A stretch of DNA of 64,000 bases from positions 1 through 64,000 of the forward strand of contig NZ_JBLRWZ010000004.1 of assembly GCF_047920995.1 (NCBI RefSeq). The letters are read 5' to 3'. The DNA comes from Aliidiomarina sp047920995 (GTDB lineage: Bacteria; Pseudomonadota; Gammaproteobacteria; Enterobacterales; Alteromonadaceae). Every line of letters starts with the position of its first letter. Position 1 is the stretch's first letter. The notes beneath the pieces are model-generated. The model was not told the DNA's origin. It saw only the letters and a program-made list of their open reading frames with translations, and did not search any database. Shown piece by piece: positions 51,718 through 59,950 of the stretch. Both the position numbers and the translations under genes were made by a program.

Positions 51718-52617
51718 CTAGCGTAGGAAAAGCAAGCTTATCCCAGCCATAGCAACCAAAGTTCCCAGCAGCGCTCGGAAGCTTACTCGGTTGCCACGCA
51801 CTACATTTAAACTAAGCATAAACAATGGTGCTGTAGAGAGTAATGTTTGGGCGATTCCAGGAGTTACATAAGCTACCGCTATTTGTTGCAACCAAATCGC
51901 TAAAAAGGTACCTAGAATAATGGCTGTTAACAACACGCCTTTATTAGTTTTCTGTACCGCTAGCCAGGTTTGTGCGAGCATTTTTGGCCTAATAATCAGT
52001 AGCGCCAGCGTTAGCACCAGAGTGCCTGCAGAAAGCCGCAGCATTGCTGCTTGCAGTGGGTTTATACTGAAGTTTTGAAAGGCGTAAAACGCCATTACTA
52101 ACCCTACCGCTTGGCAAAGCGCGGCAGTAACACCGAACAGTAATCCAGCGCGGTTTATCTGCACTCCTGCAATTGGTTGCCGTTCCGTAAGCACCAGTAG
52201 TACGCCAGTTATAACCACCACTGCCGCAACAATTTCCCACCAAGTTAATTGTTCGCTTAAAGCAAGCCAAGCAATAACCGCCGCCAAAGGTGGCGCTAGA
52301 TATTCCAAAAGGATAGTGTGAGCCGGCCCCAATCGGCGCAGAGCAGAGAAATAGCACGTATCACCGATGGTGATGCCAATCACACCACTTAAAAGTAAGA
52401 GCAATAAGGGTGTGCTTTGCCATGCTAAATTGCTCACATCTACAAATAACCACATGCCAATAAACAACAGCGGCGATGCCAGTAAGCCTTTTACCATATT
52501 CAACTGTGCTGAACTTAAATGGTGGCTGCTCTTGCTATACATTAAAGTTGCAAGCGCCCAACAAAAGGCTGCGGTAAGCGCCGCTAGTTGGCCAAAAATA
52601 ACGGAGTTAAATGCCAT
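51718..52617 (-). CDS. EamA/DMT-family transporter
   Basis: 299 residues with ten predicted transmembrane helices in two EamA repeats (about 10-140 and 155-295). Motifs include WALATLMYSKSS, SGVIGITIGDTCYFSALRRLGPAHTILLEYLAPPLAAVIAWLALSEQLTWWE, and in the second half AVAYVTPGIAQTLLSTAPLFML. The family exports amino acids, nucleotide sugars or other small metabolites; substrate not readable. Single gene. Confidence 0.87.
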   Translation of the reverse strand: MAFNSVIFGQLAALTAAFCWALATLMYSKSSHHLSSAQLNMVKGLLASPLLFIGMWLFVDVSNLAWQSTPLLLLLLSGVIGITIGDTCYFSALRRLGPAHTILLEYLAPPLAAVIAWLALSEQLTWWEIVAAVVVITGVLLVLTERQPIAGVQINRAGLLFGVTAALCQAVGLVMAFYAFQNFSINPLQAAMLRLSAGTLVLTLALLIIRPKMLAQTWLAVQKTNKGVLLTAIILGTFLAIWLQQIAVAYVTPGIAQTLLSTAPLFMLSLNVVRGNRVSFRALLGTLVAMAGISLLFLR

Positions 52618-52800
52618 TGGTGCAACATATTCCTATAACAATGCGGAAGCGAGCGCGAATGAAATGCCAAAACCATAATAAAAATTGATGATATCACGGC
52701 AGGTTAGCAAGTAATGCTGGCGATCTTACAGCAAACATGAGGGCCGTTGCTATAGTTGAATAAAGGCTTTCTTTTCGCTTGTTCACACTAGGAGTAACGC

Positions 52801-53010
52801 ATGAATACGGACAAACTTCATGATGCGCGCGTAAACTGCCCTCACTGTGGGCATACCCTTCATTTAGACATTGATGCATCGGAGGGAGAGCAAGTATTTG
52901 CCGATGAATGCCGAGCTTGTGGCGATGTGATTTATCTGCGGCTTTATCGTGATGCCGCAGATGATCGTTTTCATTTACATGTAAGCGCCGATGACGAACA
53001 GTACTATTAA
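52801..53010 (+). CDS. CPXCG-motif cysteine-rich protein
   Basis: 69 residues with two zinc-knuckle pairs, NCPHCGH (residues 13-16) and ECRACGD (37-40), and an acidic C-terminus. It matches the small CPXCG family of gammaproteobacteria, likely binding one zinc. Function unknown. Own gene in a gap between the transporter and riboflavin synthase. Confidence 0.82.
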   Translation: MNTDKLHDARVNCPHCGHTLHLDIDASEGEQVFADECRACGDVIYLRLYRDAADDRFHLHVSADDEQYY

Positions 53011-53073
53011 TGCTTGGCCGATACACCAGTGATTACGCATAGTAGTGATTACCATGGGCAAAATACTAGGCCA

Positions 53074-53700
53074 TTATTCGCGATTTTGTTGCGCCAACAC
53101 CCGTTTCACTGTGGCAACGATGGCCATAGTTTGCTGATCGGCTTCAATATTAATTTTCTGGCCCACTTTAGCATCGCCAAGAATAGTTAATGCTAAGGTT
53201 TCCGGAATAAGATGCAGCCAAAAACCAGTATCTGTTACTTCGCCCACTGTAAGGCTAGCGCCATCGATTGCCACAAAGCCCTTTGGCAAAATATACTCCA
53301 GCCATTGCGGCTCGAGGGCGAGAAATATTCGGCAATTATTCTCACCATCCACTCGCTCCATCAACGTTGCCGTAGTGTGAATGTGCCCAGACACAATATG
53401 CCCACCAAGTTCACTACCGAACGTAAGTGAGCGTTCAAAATTAACTAAATCACCCTGCTCTAACAAGCCAATATTAGTTAAGCGTAAAGTTTCATCAATT
53501 ACATCAAAGCGCACCAAAGCCTGCTCGGGGCCATGCGCAAAACTTACCACGGTTAAACAACAACCGTTAATTGCAATACTTGCGCCTGTTTCAATACCTT
53601 GCAAAAATTCACTAGCTACGCGAAGCTCTAATTGACGAAACTCACCTTGATCAATGATCGTATTAACTGCGGCTTTCGTTTGTATAATTCCAGTGAACAT
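53074..53700 (-). CDS. ribE: Riboflavin synthase, alpha subunit
   Basis: 208 residues with two lumazine-binding repeats: MFTGIIQTKAAV, NGCCLTVVSF, HIVSGHIHTTATL (first), and FVAIDGASLTVGEV (second). Makes riboflavin from two molecules of 6,7-dimethyl-8-ribityllumazine. It stands alone here, without ribBA/ribH, as in E. coli ribC. No FMN-riboswitch-like leader seen in the 34-bp gap upstream. Divergent from the DUF3080 gene. Confidence 0.93.
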   Translation of the reverse strand: MFTGIIQTKAAVNTIIDQGEFRQLELRVASEFLQGIETGASIAINGCCLTVVSFAHGPEQALVRFDVIDETLRLTNIGLLEQGDLVNFERSLTFGSELGGHIVSGHIHTTATLMERVDGENNCRIFLALEPQWLEYILPKGFVAIDGASLTVGEVTDTGFWLHLIPETLALTILGDAKVGQKINIEADQQTMAIVATVKRVLAQQNRE

Positions 53701-53734
53701 TGGCTACCTTCGATTTAACAGAAGAAAATGAATC

Positions 53735-54847
53735 ATGCGAAAAACTAGTTTGCAAAGTGTACCGCAACAAACCGGCAAAAGCACACCTAAAGCGCCAGTA
53801 AAATACTGGTTATTAGGTGTTTTGTTATTGATCGTTCTCGGTGTTATTGGCGGCAAGATAGTAAGCTATTTTCAGGCTGATGTAGGCGATGTGTTCGCCG
53901 ATTACCAGCAGCGTATCGCGCGCTTGCTTAATACCACCCTCGTGCCCGAGATGATGCCCCCTGTAGCCGAACAACCGCGTATTAACCAAGTGCAACTGCC
54001 CATTCCAGAAAGCAGCATTAGCCTTTTGAATAGCCAACGCCTAAATCGCTGTAAGGCTGGCCAGCTTATTGCTGAGCGCAACAGTTCATTAGGCAGGGTG
54101 CAGCCTTTACAAGCACGAGTACGCTATGAAATTGAAATGATTAACGCATTAGAGCAGTGTTTGGCAGACGAACAAATCCAAAGTAGCAGCCTAGTGCCCT
54201 TGCTAGAGCAAGGCTTGGCAGAGAAGATTGATTACTTGCCACTTTGGATTAATCGTTTCTGGACCAGCGAATCGGCAGTACGAGATACATTCCGCCCAGG
54301 CAGAACCGCACGCCAAACTCATGAACAAGCAATGAGTACAGAAGCGATTGCCGCACTATTTTACTTCAGCACTCTGTTCGATAATTTATTAGCAGACCCT
54401 TTCTCTCGCCAAATAGATACCGAAGAATGGCTGCAAAATGTACAGATTCTTGCGCAGCATCAGGCAATACCTAGCTTGCTGCGCAGCCAACAGCATATTC
54501 AAGGTTGGCTTGTGGCATTAAATCAACAACTTGATGGCGCTGCACGCGAACTACAATGCCCTGAACGGCAACCTAATGCAGCTGAATATATGCAAAATGT
54601 GCTGCACAGCGTGTGGATAGCAGAGTTACAACCGGCCTTAGCTGCATGGGAAATTGAATACCGCGAACTGCAAACCGCCGTTAACCATATCCTGCCCCAA
54701 GTGCAAAGCGAGGCGTGGCGCAGTTACTTAAGGTTTTGGTTTAGCGAAAACAATATAGCTGCAACCAATCAGCGGCTGATTCGCGAACATGCTGAGCTAT
54801 GGCAAGATTTTCTTAGTACCTGCGAGCTCAGTGTACAGCCTCAATAA
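53735..54847 (+). CDS. DUF3080 protein, membrane-anchored
   Basis: 370 residues: a short cytoplasmic N-terminus, one transmembrane helix (YWLLGVLLLIVLGVIGGKIV, about 25-44), then a periplasmic helical domain containing the family signature LLNSQRLNRCKAGQLIAERNSSLGRVQ (within residues 98-125). DUF3080 is restricted to gammaproteobacteria and its function is unknown; most members are lipoproteins, whereas this one has a basic residue run and a plain signal anchor without a lipobox Cys. Converges with the following gene, 19 bp away. Confidence 0.82.
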   Translation: MRKTSLQSVPQQTGKSTPKAPVKYWLLGVLLLIVLGVIGGKIVSYFQADVGDVFADYQQRIARLLNTTLVPEMMPPVAEQPRINQVQLPIPESSISLLNSQRLNRCKAGQLIAERNSSLGRVQPLQARVRYEIEMINALEQCLADEQIQSSSLVPLLEQGLAEKIDYLPLWINRFWTSESAVRDTFRPGRTARQTHEQAMSTEAIAALFYFSTLFDNLLADPFSRQIDTEEWLQNVQILAQHQAIPSLLRSQQHIQGWLVALNQQLDGAARELQCPERQPNAAEYMQNVLHSVWIAELQPALAAWEIEYRELQTAVNHILPQVQSEAWRSYLRFWFSENNIAATNQRLIREHAELWQDFLSTCELSVQPQ

Positions 54848-54866
54848 TGTGCACCCTGAGTGCGAT

Positions 54867-55559
54867 TCAAAAGCTCGGTTTGCGAATTGAAATCGCTGCT
54901 GGAATGGTGCGGAAAATCATTGGAGTTTCGCCTACCCACTCACCATCTGCTTGCACAGGTAGCCCTTGCGCGCAAACACTTACAGCACTGAGTTGGCCAC
55001 AGTGAACCTTACCATGTTCGCCATGTGTGCCAGCAAACACACGACGAAATACATTCAATTTGGTGAAATTTCCACAACGTTCAATAAGACAGTACGCGAG
55101 TTTGCCATCACTTATTTTGGCATGTGGCGCAATATGCATTCCAGCACCAAAGTACTGGCTATTGGCTAAGGTGAATAAAAATGCTGGGCGCTGGCCAATA
55201 GCGAGTAACTTTTGGTTGGTAGCTTGCAACTCGAAAGATTGGGCACGATAACTAAATAGGCTTTGCAATGCGGCTAATACATAACTCAGCTTCGGCCAAA
55301 TAAACTTTCTGGTACCTAATTTTTGTACCAAAGCACCATCAAAACCTAGAACTACCACTTGGTTAAAATTCGCTGGCAAGGCGGCAAGTGCTGCAGCGGT
55401 TTGTTCAACGTTGGCAAAGGTTTCTAAGTATTGATAGCCCACATTACTCGCAGTAAGTGTTTGCAGTAACTGTTGCAGGATTTTTTCCCGCCTTGCATTC
55501 GCCACCGGGTTCACAAGTACAAGCACGTTACAAGATTCGTTGTTATTCGCCAAATCCAT
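54867..55559 (-). CDS. Diacylglycerol-kinase-fold protein lacking the GGDGT site
   Basis: 230 residues resembling the DAGK/YegS/BmrU lipid kinase family but 60-80 residues short. The N-terminus VLVLVNPVANARREKILQQL and the C-terminal domain (KLSYVLAALQSLFSYRAQSFEL, FGAGMHIAPHAKISDGKLAYCLI, LPVQADGEW) are typical. In between, the expected GGDGT nucleotide-binding loop and the following PLGTGNDF segment are absent: VVVLG (68-72) runs directly into FDGALVQKLG, normally the start of the second domain. This looks like an in-frame deletion, so kinase activity is unlikely. Coupled to the patatin gene by a TGATG overlap. Confidence 0.75.
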   Translation of the reverse strand: MDLANNNESCNVLVLVNPVANARREKILQQLLQTLTASNVGYQYLETFANVEQTAAALAALPANFNQVVVLGFDGALVQKLGTRKFIWPKLSYVLAALQSLFSYRAQSFELQATNQKLLAIGQRPAFLFTLANSQYFGAGMHIAPHAKISDGKLAYCLIERCGNFTKLNVFRRVFAGTHGEHGKVHCGQLSAVSVCAQGLPVQADGEWVGETPMIFRTIPAAISIRKPSF

Positions 55560-57889
55560 CAGAAGTTTCGCCCTAACGACAAGTAAACACTGTTGCGATT
55601 ATTATCACTGTAACTTAAGCCCAAGTAGGCTGCGCCGATAGGCGTTCTTACCATCATCACTGCCGAAGCGGAGTAAACCAAATCATCCCAACTCGCTGTT
55701 TCGCTATCGGTCCACACCTGCCCTGCTTCAATGGCTCCACCAATATACAGAGGCGTATTACTAATTGCCCGAGTAGCACCAAATTCGCGCAAGAACACTA
55801 ATTGCCCAAGTGCTTTTTGTGAACCAGAGAGTTCGCGGCGATCATAACCTGAAAGGTTCATAAAGCCGCCGAGAGTGAAGGTGTTATACAGTGGGGCTTC
55901 ACTATCAATATAACTGCCAAGCCGAACACTATGAATTAGCGTGTTGCGCCCCCAGCTATGGGCATTTAAATAATGCAGATGCAGCGATTGGAAATCATCA
56001 TCTGCACCAAACACGGTATCGCTAAATTCGTAGCGTAAGGTTACTAATTTTCCGCTGCGAGGTACAAACACATCTTCAAGATCATCCATAGTTACCGTTG
56101 TTACCACTTTAGCGGTTTTAAAGTTTGCTTCTCGTGGTAAACCGGGAGCTTGTATACGAGCTTCGGCACGCCCTACACCAAATTCATAGCCCACTCGAAC
56201 ATCCACGTTATACCGCCACGTAGTGCCAAAATCGAGCGCCGACGTGTAGCGAGTTAAACGATAACGGCCCACTTGCTCACCTTCCTGATAAATATTGGTA
56301 TTTTCTCTACTTACTTTCAATCTCGGTAACACATAAAAACGCGCATCTCGGCGCAACGGTTGCCAATACTCAATATTAATTAATGGCTCTTCACCGAGCT
56401 CGGCATCAATTTGTAACTCTGCACCAAGGCTATTCACTTCCGTACGCAGCAAACTCATTATGGCTCGATAATTTGATACTGCATCAAAGTCTTCTTCAAG
56501 GCTTAGGCCAAAACGAAGATAGCTAGGCCCCCATGAGCGAGGTACCGTGGTGATTTTTATGCCCGCACGATTCTCCTCGTCACGCATAAAGCTGTAATCA
56601 ACTTGTTCGAAATAACCTAGGCCATATAAACGATCAACATCGTCGCCTATGGTTGTACTCAGGAAATCATCACCTATTCTGCTTTCGATTTGGGTTTGCA
56701 ATAAGGCATTCGGTAGGCTTGAGAGATTATCTAAATGAATAAACTCAATCTTTTCAGGCATCGTAGTGGCATACCGTAAACTCCCGATATAGCCTGTCCA
56801 TAGCGCGTCATCTACCCGATAGCGCGCTAGTTGCGCTGATTGTGCCTCTGCAGCCGCAAATCCGAGATCATAAGCCTCCCGCCCATATTGAAAATCACCA
56901 GTTCCAATAGGAACCGAGGAAATATCGGGCCGGATATAAACGTCGGCTTCCGTAAGGCTTGCAATAGCAATTTCATCATTGCGTCGAATCATAATGTTAA
57001 GTGATTGATCCATCATGGCAAACGGCCCGGAAAGATTCTTTTGGCTTAAGAGCTCGCCATTCACATCAACAACAATAACCACATCGGCACCCATCTCGCG
57101 GGCAAACTGCACCGGTAAATTGGCCGAAACTCCGCCGTCTACAAGTGTTTGGCCATGCCAATCTACCGGGGCTATTAAACCGGGTATCGCCATACTTGCC
57201 CGCATCGCTAATACCAAATCCCCTTCTTCAAGGGCTACACTTTCTCCGGTTTCTATATCAACCGCCACAGAGCGAAACGGAATAGGTAACTCATCAAAAC
57301 GCTCTACTAACGCTGAATCCAAGGATAGCTCTCGCAAAATCGTTGCTAGCTGTTGCCCCTGAATTAAGGCTGGAGGGAAAGAAAGGCGGCCATTATTAAA
57401 GCCAAAGCTAAATTGTAAGGGAAAACGGCGCTCTTCCTCTTTGCGCCGCAAACTGCGGAATTCTCGACTAGGTTCATCTTGAAATGCGGCTTGCCAATCG
57501 AGGGTTTCTACCAATGTGAGCAGATCTTCCGGGCTATGGCCCTGCACGTATAAACCACCTGCTACTGCACCCATACTGGTTCCCACCACTAAATCAATGG
57601 GTATTTGCAAATCTTCCAACACTTGCAACACACCAATATGCGCTAGCCCTTTAGCACCGCCACCACCCAAAACTAGCCCCACAACTGGCCGTTCTCGCGC
57701 TGGCAACATCGGTACGATCGGTTCTTGCGCTTCATTATCTAACGCTTCATTATCTAGCGTTAGTAAGGTGCGCAGATCCTGTGGCGCTGCTTCAGCCGCA
57801 TGTGCAGATAACGGTGCAGATAAAATAGCCAGCACCATTAACATAATGGGCAAGCGATAATAATGGATATTCAACCGAGCTAACTGCAC
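55559..57889 (-). CDS. Patatin-like phospholipase with outer-membrane barrel (type Vd, PlpD-like)
   Basis: 776 residues. A signal peptide (LPIMLMVLAILSAPLSAHA, cleavage near 31) and a short linker with a duplicated LDNEA precede a patatin domain: oxyanion loop GGGGAKGLAHIG (75-86), nucleophile GTSMG with Ser105, and the dyad Asp in LVDGGVSANLP. A POTRA-like region (about 375-445) and a 16-strand BamA-type barrel follow, ending in Phe (SLGRNF). This order equals P. aeruginosa PlpD, in which the lipase is moved across the outer membrane by its own barrel. It is followed by the DAGK-fold gene and preceded by a YgjP protease gene. Confidence 0.9.
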   Translation of the reverse strand: MQLARLNIHYYRLPIMLMVLAILSAPLSAHAAEAAPQDLRTLLTLDNEALDNEAQEPIVPMLPARERPVVGLVLGGGGAKGLAHIGVLQVLEDLQIPIDLVVGTSMGAVAGGLYVQGHSPEDLLTLVETLDWQAAFQDEPSREFRSLRRKEEERRFPLQFSFGFNNGRLSFPPALIQGQQLATILRELSLDSALVERFDELPIPFRSVAVDIETGESVALEEGDLVLAMRASMAIPGLIAPVDWHGQTLVDGGVSANLPVQFAREMGADVVIVVDVNGELLSQKNLSGPFAMMDQSLNIMIRRNDEIAIASLTEADVYIRPDISSVPIGTGDFQYGREAYDLGFAAAEAQSAQLARYRVDDALWTGYIGSLRYATTMPEKIEFIHLDNLSSLPNALLQTQIESRIGDDFLSTTIGDDVDRLYGLGYFEQVDYSFMRDEENRAGIKITTVPRSWGPSYLRFGLSLEEDFDAVSNYRAIMSLLRTEVNSLGAELQIDAELGEEPLINIEYWQPLRRDARFYVLPRLKVSRENTNIYQEGEQVGRYRLTRYTSALDFGTTWRYNVDVRVGYEFGVGRAEARIQAPGLPREANFKTAKVVTTVTMDDLEDVFVPRSGKLVTLRYEFSDTVFGADDDFQSLHLHYLNAHSWGRNTLIHSVRLGSYIDSEAPLYNTFTLGGFMNLSGYDRRELSGSQKALGQLVFLREFGATRAISNTPLYIGGAIEAGQVWTDSETASWDDLVYSASAVMMVRTPIGAAYLGLSYSDNNRNSVYLSLGRNF

Positions 57890-57917
57890 AGAGTTTTCTC
57901 CAAGTTCAACAAAACGC

Positions 57918-58472
57918 CTAGAGCCTGCGGCGCGCGAGTGGATTTAAACGTTGGTGCTTATCACGCCAATCCGGCATAAAAGTATCCATAAAGCGATAAA
58001 AACGGGCGTTATGGCTAGCTTCCAGTAAATGCACCAACTCATGCACAAGCACATACTCGAGCAATTCCGGCGGTTTATCTGCTAACTCAAGGCTTAACCA
58101 AATTTTCCGAGTACGCACATTACAACTGCCCCAGCGCGTGCGCATTTTTTTTATCCCAAAGCTAGAGGTTTTTACACCTATTTCCTGCTCCCACACTGGT
58201 AACATAACGGTAACCTGTGCACGCATAGGCTCACGCAATATTTCTAAATCAGCTAGGTTCGGCTCTTGCGGTTCTGCGGCTATGTGCGCCTGAGCTTGCA
58301 ATATCCACGCTTGCTTACTAGTTATAAAATGGGCAATTTGTGCAAACTCAACCTGCTGTGGCGCCGAAACACACACTAGGCCACTATTCGCTAGCACTCG
58401 TAATCGAATGTTTTTCATGCGCTTACGGGTTAAACGAAACGCTACTCCGGCAACTTCATGCTCACTGTGCAC
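57918..58472 (-). CDS. YgjP-like zinc metalloprotease (DUF45)
   Basis: 184 residues of the M48-related YgjP/DUF45 family. Zinc motif VLVHELVHLLEASHNARF with HExxH and the third His in the last third; upstream MRTRWGSCNVRTRKIWLSLEL is the family signature. Predicted cytoplasmic; substrates unknown. The start lies 11 bp inside the end of the substrate-binding protein gene, and the patatin gene begins 28 bp downstream, so it belongs to one operon. Confidence 0.87.
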   Translation of the reverse strand: MHSEHEVAGVAFRLTRKRMKNIRLRVLANSGLVCVSAPQQVEFAQIAHFITSKQAWILQAQAHIAAEPQEPNLADLEILREPMRAQVTVMLPVWEQEIGVKTSSFGIKKMRTRWGSCNVRTRKIWLSLELADKPPELLEYVLVHELVHLLEASHNARFYRFMDTFMPDWRDKHQRLNPLARRRL

Positions 58473-59631
58473 GGTTTAGCGCCGGCAGTTGCAAAGGTGC
58501 AGTAGCTAATTCGGCTGGCCATACCACCTCTTTTCGGCCCTGCTGCCACTGCACAAACACCCCTTGATTGGCTATTTGATAGCCGCGTTTATCTACTTTA
58601 AAGGCGCCAAAAACCGTTTGTGTATCCATATTCAGTAACGCCTCTCGCATTGCATCACTATGCAAACTACCTGCTGTTTCAATGGCTTGCACAAACAACT
58701 GGCAACTTCCATAGCCTCCGGCAGCATGAAAGCTAGGCGCTAGGCCATAAGTTTCCTCATACGCAGTAACAAAGGCCCCAGCTCCCGGGTTTGGCACACT
58801 AGGTTCCCACGCCGAAAGCCCCAAATCTCCGTCGGCAGCCTCACCTAGCGCTGCATAATACTGATCAACCGCCCCAGAGTTTCCGAATAACTGTAGCTCG
58901 ATGCCTAGGACATTTAACTGAGAGCGTACGCTAATAAAATCATCTAACGCCGATGCGGTCATAGCCAACACCTCTACACCACGTTCAGCCATATCGTTTA
59001 AATACGCACTAAAATCAGCTGTGCCGCTAGGGTAGGTATAATGCTCAAGCACCGCTAGCCCATTAGCCTTCGCATGGGCTACCGCGCCACTCGCCGCTGC
59101 CGCGGGAAACAGCGCCTGCTCTTGTAATACCGCAACTTTTTCTAAGCCCTGTTCTTTGGCCAATTCAAGCAAACCGACCAAAAATAATTCAGCAGGCGGC
59201 AACACCATAAATAAATGATGCCGGCCCTGCTCCCAAATCGAAGTGGTAGCCGCTAAAGGCGAGATATGTACCATACGATAGCGCTCAGTGATAGGTGCAA
59301 CTGCTTCGGTTAAAGTAGAGCCATAAGGCCCCATAATGGCGTCTACTTTATCTGCAGTTATTAATTGTTGATATAAAATGCGCGCTTGCTCGCTGCTTGA
59401 TTCATCATCGTAAATCACCAACTCTATTGGCCGCCCCAAAACTCCACCAGCGGCATTCACGTGGCTAGCACATAATTCGTAGCCATTTCGGGCGGCTATA
59501 CCCTGAGTGGCGTAAGCCCCCGTAGCCGACATCGTTGCCCCTACACGAATAGGTTCACTATTCTCACCACAAGCACTCAAACACAGTGCGCTAGACAGCG
59601 CAAGTGCTAACGTTCCACGAATACATCTCAT
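58462..59631 (-). CDS. Branched-chain-amino-acid-type periplasmic binding lipoprotein (orphan)
   Basis: 389 residues. Lipoprotein signal MRCIRGTLALALSSALCLSAC with a lipobox LSAC, then a type I periplasmic-binding fold of the LivJ/Peripla_BP_6 family: RVGATMSATGAYATQGIAARNGYELC, GRPIELVIYDDESSSEQARILYQQL, VDAIMGPYGSTLTEAVAPI. ABC permease and ATPase genes are absent nearby, so it may act as a sensor or share a transporter elsewhere. The ATG overlaps the stop of a 30-codon reading frame (ATGA). It leads the operon with the protease, patatin and DAGK-fold genes. Confidence 0.85.
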   Translation of the reverse strand: MRCIRGTLALALSSALCLSACGENSEPIRVGATMSATGAYATQGIAARNGYELCASHVNAAGGVLGRPIELVIYDDESSSEQARILYQQLITADKVDAIMGPYGSTLTEAVAPITERYRMVHISPLAATTSIWEQGRHHLFMVLPPAELFLVGLLELAKEQGLEKVAVLQEQALFPAAAASGAVAHAKANGLAVLEHYTYPSGTADFSAYLNDMAERGVEVLAMTASALDDFISVRSQLNVLGIELQLFGNSGAVDQYYAALGEAADGDLGLSAWEPSVPNPGAGAFVTAYEETYGLAPSFHAAGGYGSCQLFVQAIETAGSLHSDAMREALLNMDTQTVFGAFKVDKRGYQIANQGVFVQWQQGRKEVVWPAELATAPLQLPALNRAQ

Positions 59632-59720
59632 TCTGTTTCTCCCTCGGTGGCGTTTAGCAACAGCTGTAAACAACGCTGCCGCACTTGCTGATGAAACTGG
59701 CCTCCCTTAGCGGCAATCAT
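59628..59720 (-). CDS. Possible 30-residue leader or remnant reading frame
   Basis: Reads MIAAKGGQFHQQVRQRCLQL followed by ten more residues, and its TGA overlaps the ATG of the binding protein as ATGA, the usual form of translational coupling. The frame stays open six codons and more upstream of the ATG to a TAA, beyond which another protein-like stretch continues in the same frame. No clear ribosome site. It may be a coupled leader, the tail of a decayed gene, or chance. Confidence 0.3.
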   Translation of the reverse strand: MIAAKGGQFHQQVRQRCLQLLLNATEGETE

Positions 59721-59880
59721 TGCTACAACTACTTTATCCGCTAACGTGCCGAAACTTTACTCATGCTCACGAACCAGCTCGGTAACCAATAGAGACCTAA
59801 ACTTACCTACTGATAATTCTTAGCGCAACCCCGTTTTCATCGTCATCTTAATAATTTGATGTTAACAGCAAGTCGGTTGT
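59721..59880. other. Non-coding spacer between the binding-protein operon and tetR
   Basis: No gene recognised. Apart from the short minus-strand frames that lead into the binding-protein gene, I see no hairpin or repeat here. The tetR promoter begins at 59881. Confidence 0.4.
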
Positions 59881-59909
59881 TTGACAGCCCTTAAGCAAGG
59901 CTTTATCAT
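59881..59909 (+). promoter_or_regulatory. Consensus sigma-70 promoter of tetR-RND operon
   Basis: TTGACA (6/6), 17 bp, TATCAT (5/6). The start site falls near 59916, inside the palindromic operator, so this strong promoter is probably repressed by the TetR protein it drives. Confidence 0.82.
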
Positions 59910-59910
59910 T

Positions 59911-59934
59911 AACGGACTGACTGGTCCGTCCGTT
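59911..59934. promoter_or_regulatory. TetR-type operator overlapping the transcription start
   Basis: ACGGAC-TGACTG-GTCCGT (59912-59929) is a perfect dyad; a second nested dyad AACGGAC / GTCCGTT uses the repeated GTCC (59911-59934). Location over the start site and the TGACTGGTC core resemble operators of TetR regulators of RND pumps. Confidence 0.7.
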
Positions 59935-59950
59935 TAGGAAGTGAGCAATT

